Assembly: GCA_947072715.1 (NCBI GenBank) | Contig: CAMTJB010000084.1 | Location: 1 to 5,652 of the forward strand | Direction of reading: 5' to 3' | Length of the DNA: 5,652 nt | From: an uncultured Fusobacteriaceae bacterium | GTDB lineage: Bacteria; Fusobacteriota; Fusobacteriia; Fusobacteriales; Fusobacteriaceae | In this document: one piece after another, positions 5,564 to 5,652 of the stretch | Position numbering within the stretch: position 1 is the first letter of the stretch | Layout: each line of letters begins with the position of its first letter | Position numbers and translations under genes: made by a program | The notes under the pieces: model-generated | Database searches by the model: none | What the model was told of the DNA's origin: nothing | The model's input: only the letters and a program-made list of their open reading frames with translations

Positions 5564-5652
5564 AATAGTATAATATGTAACATTTTCTCTTTTAATAAAA
5601 TATTATCATTAATTTCTTGTTAAAGTGTGTTATCATATAAAGTATGGTATAA

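Noticed and set aside
5617..5652. Possible promoter (TTGTTA near 5617, TATAA at the window end) for a downstream gene
   Set aside because: The spacing between candidate boxes is wrong (25 nt) or the -10 is poor at 17 nt, and AT-rich DNA gives such matches by chance; the window ends too soon to judge.

Overview
This window is the 3' part of an ethanolamine-utilisation (eut) operon from a low-GC bacterium. All genes lie on the + strand and are tightly packed, followed by a strong stem-loop terminator. The AT-rich composition, heavy AGA/TTA/ATA codon use, purine-rich Shine-Dalgarno (SD) sites and gene order suggest Fusobacterium or a related low-GC anaerobe (Fusobacteriota, or second choice Clostridia/Bacilli). 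This taxonomic call is inference only.

Layout: 1-893 is the C-terminal part of eutE (CoA-acylating acetaldehyde dehydrogenase), open at the left edge. 903-1658 is eutT (cobalamin adenosyltransferase). 1645-2265 is a PduL-type phosphotransacylase (eutD), overlapping eutT by 14 nt. 2279-2527 is eutN (microcompartment vertex protein). 2554-2826 is a small GTG-started gene that looks like a free-standing EutQ N-terminal domain. 2831-3910 is eutH (ethanolamine permease). 3930-4373 is a short, cupin-only eutQ. 4383-5507 is an iron-dependent alcohol dehydrogenase (eutG/pduQ type). A hairpin plus T-run terminator sits at 5517-5563. The remaining ~90 nt are AT-rich and hold no gene I can support.

How they work together: EutH brings in ethanolamine. 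The B12-dependent lyase EutBC (outside this window) makes acetaldehyde and ammonia, and EutT supplies and renews its adenosylcobalamin. EutE converts acetaldehyde to acetyl-CoA and yields NADH. EutD makes acetyl phosphate and recycles CoA, EutQ (reported to act as an acetate kinase) can make ATP, and EutG reduces acetaldehyde to ethanol to regenerate NAD+. EutN caps the vertices of the protein shell. EutE, EutD and EutQ each carry a short amphipathic helix at one end that resembles a cargo-encapsulation peptide.

The most interesting point is the 90-aa protein at 2554. It matches the N-terminal module of EutT without gaps and, as far as I can recall that sequence, the N-terminal domain of the long enterobacterial EutQ. 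Here EutQ appears to be split into two genes with eutH between them. EutT also lacks the cysteine metal site of the Salmonella enzyme. No EutV-type antiterminator hairpins, riboswitch, mobile element, CRISPR array, tRNA or rRNA was seen.
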